DNA of 5,576 bases from Flavobacterium sp. GTDB lineage: Bacteria > Bacteroidota > Bacteroidia > Flavobacteriales > Flavobacteriaceae. Location of the stretch: NCBI GenBank assembly GCA_012032075.1, contig JAAURU010000266.1:1-5576 (forward strand), given 5' to 3'. Positions within the stretch are counted from its first letter, which is position 1; each line of letters begins with the position of its first letter. Positions 4,181-5,576 of the stretch are shown here, one piece after another. Both the position numbers and the translations under genes were made by a program. The notes beneath the pieces were generated by a model that worked only from the letters and a program-made list of their open reading frames with translations, made no database searches and was not told the origin of the DNA.

Positions 4181-5576
4181 TTACATCATGCCAGGCATTC
4201 CTCCACCATGACTGTGACCAGCTGGTTCATCTTCTTTGATGTCAATTAGTGCACATTCAGTAGTTAAAATCATTCCTGCTACAGAAGCAGCATTTTCTAA
4301 AGCAACACGTGTTACTTTTTTAGGATCGATAATTCCTGCTTTTAGCATTTGAACATATTCACCTGTTTTTGCATTGAAACCAAAATCACCTTTACCATCA
4401 ATCACTTTTGCAATAACTACAGAACCTTCACCACCAGCATTTTCAACAATAGTTCTTAAAGGTGCTTCGATAGCTCTATTCACAATTTGGATTCCGGTTG
4501 CTTCATCAGCATTTTCTGCTTTAAGTTTTGCTAAAACAGTTTTAGCTCTTACTAAAGCAACTCCACCACCAGCAACAATACCTTCTTCTACAGCTGCACG
4601 AGTTGCATGTAACGCATCATCAACACGGTCTTTCTTTTCTTTCATTTCTACTTCAGAAGCAGCACCTACATAAAGAACAGCTACACCACCAGCTAATTTA
4701 GCTAAACGCTCTTGTAATTTTTCCTTATCATAGTCAGATGTTGTTGTTTCAACCTGAGCTTTGATTTGGTTTACTCTTGCTTTAATATTTTCTGCGTTTC
4801 CGGCACCATTTACAATAGTAGTATTGTCTTTGTCTATCGTTACTGTTTCAGCAGTTCCTAACATTTCAATAGTTGCGTTATCAAGTGAAAAACCACTTTC
4901 TTCAGCAATTACTGTTCCACCAGTTAAAATAGCAATATCTTCTAACATTGCTTTTCTTCGGTCACCAAAACCTGGAGCTTTCACAGCAGCAATTTTTAAA
5001 CCACCTCTTAACTTGTTTACTACTAAAGTAGCTAATGCTTGACCGTCAACATCTTCAGCAACAATAACTAGAGGTCTTCCAGATTGTGCAACAGGTTCTA
5101 ATATAGGAAGTTAATTCTTGTAAATTAGAAATCTTTTTATCATATAATAAAATATATGGATTGTCTAATTCTGCTATCATTTTATCTGCATTGGTAACAA
5201 AATAAGGAGATAAATATCCTCTATCAAATTGCATACCTTCTACTACATCTACATAAGTATCTGTTCCTTTTGCTTCTTCAACTGTAATGACTCCTTCTTT
5301 TCCAACTTTACTAAAAGCTTTAGCAATTAAATCTCCTATAGTTTCATCATTGTTTGCAGAAATAGAAGCAACTTGTTTTATTTTTTCTGAAGAATCTCCT
5401 ACAGCAACGCTTTGTTTCGCTAAATCTTCAACAATTGATTCAACCGCTTTATCTATTCCTCTTTTAAATCCATTGGATTTGCTCCAGATGCTACATTTTT
5501 TAATCCTTCTTTAACTATTGCTTGTGCCAAAACAGTTGCAGTAGTTGTTCCATCACCAGCTAAATCATTTGTTTTA
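4181..5576 (-). CDS. groEL: Chaperonin GroEL (60 kDa), N-terminus outside window, frame broken twice
   Basis: GroEL forms the double-ring cytosolic chaperonin that folds proteins with GroES using ATP. The visible part corresponds to about E. coli residue 80 to the C-terminus; the gene runs off the right edge. Seen in order are the nucleotide-binding GDGTTT (E. coli 86-91), KQVASISANND, the apical EGMQFDRGYLSPYF, APGFGDRRKAML, DYDKEKLQERLAKLAGGVAV, VDDALHATRAAVEEG with the aspartate equivalent to catalytic D398, VAGGG, and a C-terminal HSHGGGMPGMM. Two single-base breaks interrupt it. One base is missing at the T4 run 5462-5465 (after MDLK, before GIDKA), and one T too many lies at 5111-5112 (after LQEL, before PILEPVAQSGRP). 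The shifts compensate, so only the middle segment, about 115 codons, is out of frame. Within that frame the conserved sequence is excellent, so error in the sequence is likelier than inactivation. Synonymous codon use differs on the two sides of 5111. Any groES would lie beyond the window. Confidence 0.93.

Noticed and set aside
4181..4984. groEL read as a separate short gene starting at the codon before KAPGFGDRR.
   Set aside because: That start is an internal GTG valine codon. The conserved sequence continues upstream in the same frame through LKIAAV and further to the break at 5111.
4374..5514. Several plus-strand open frames opposite groEL (4374-4673, 4761-5042, 5287-5514).
   Set aside because: They are antisense shadows of groEL, rich in Ser, Pro, Thr and Ala as expected from the complement of its codons.
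1..5576. CRISPR array, insertion sequence, tRNA, rRNA or defence genes.
   Set aside because: No regularly spaced repeats, transposase motifs, terminal inverted repeats, or tRNA or rRNA signatures were seen on either strand.

Overview
This AT-rich window looks like a chromosomal segment from a member of the Flavobacteriaceae (phylum Bacteroidetes). The signs are the very low G+C, A/T-rich spacers without Shine-Dalgarno sequences, lipoproteins in a characteristic style, a two-component-regulator-type beta-propeller protein, and a GroEL whose sequence and GGGMPGMM-type C-terminus fit that group. No database search was possible, so the family-level placement is an inference.

Layout. A plus-strand series runs from 168 to 3884. 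It holds a cytosolic conserved hypothetical protein (168-554), a spacer of about 160 bp with a duplicated leader and a palindrome, a DUF3592-like membrane protein (716-1104, frame broken), a small two-helix membrane protein (1160-1384), a hairpin, and then a tight three-gene cluster of exported proteins. The cluster consists of a lipoprotein (1519-2145), a secreted protein with a broken frame (2150-2814) and a seven-bladed propeller lipoprotein (2841-3884). After a 296-bp stretch that may hold gene debris and ends in a strong probably bidirectional terminator (4122-4156), groEL lies convergently on the minus strand (4181 to the window edge). Its first ~79 codons are outside the window.

How the genes may work together. 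The first two proteins of the exported cluster share a D-x-N-x-D-x-x-x-D loop and a similar order of segments around an E-D-G-G motif, so I read them as divergent tandem relatives. With the propeller lipoprotein they form a plausible envelope module, but no substrate or reaction can be read from the sequence. GroEL is an unrelated housekeeping neighbour.

The most notable property of the window is that three genes are each interrupted by single-base frame shifts, five events in all, four of them at or most simply placed in A or T runs. Each can be repaired by one base to give a convincing protein. groEL is normally essential, so sequencing or assembly error is the leading explanation, ahead of gene decay. 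In addition, synonymous codon choice in groEL changes near one of its frame breaks, which suggests a chimeric join or a recombination junction. I found no CRISPR array, insertion sequence, tRNA, rRNA or recognisable defence system.
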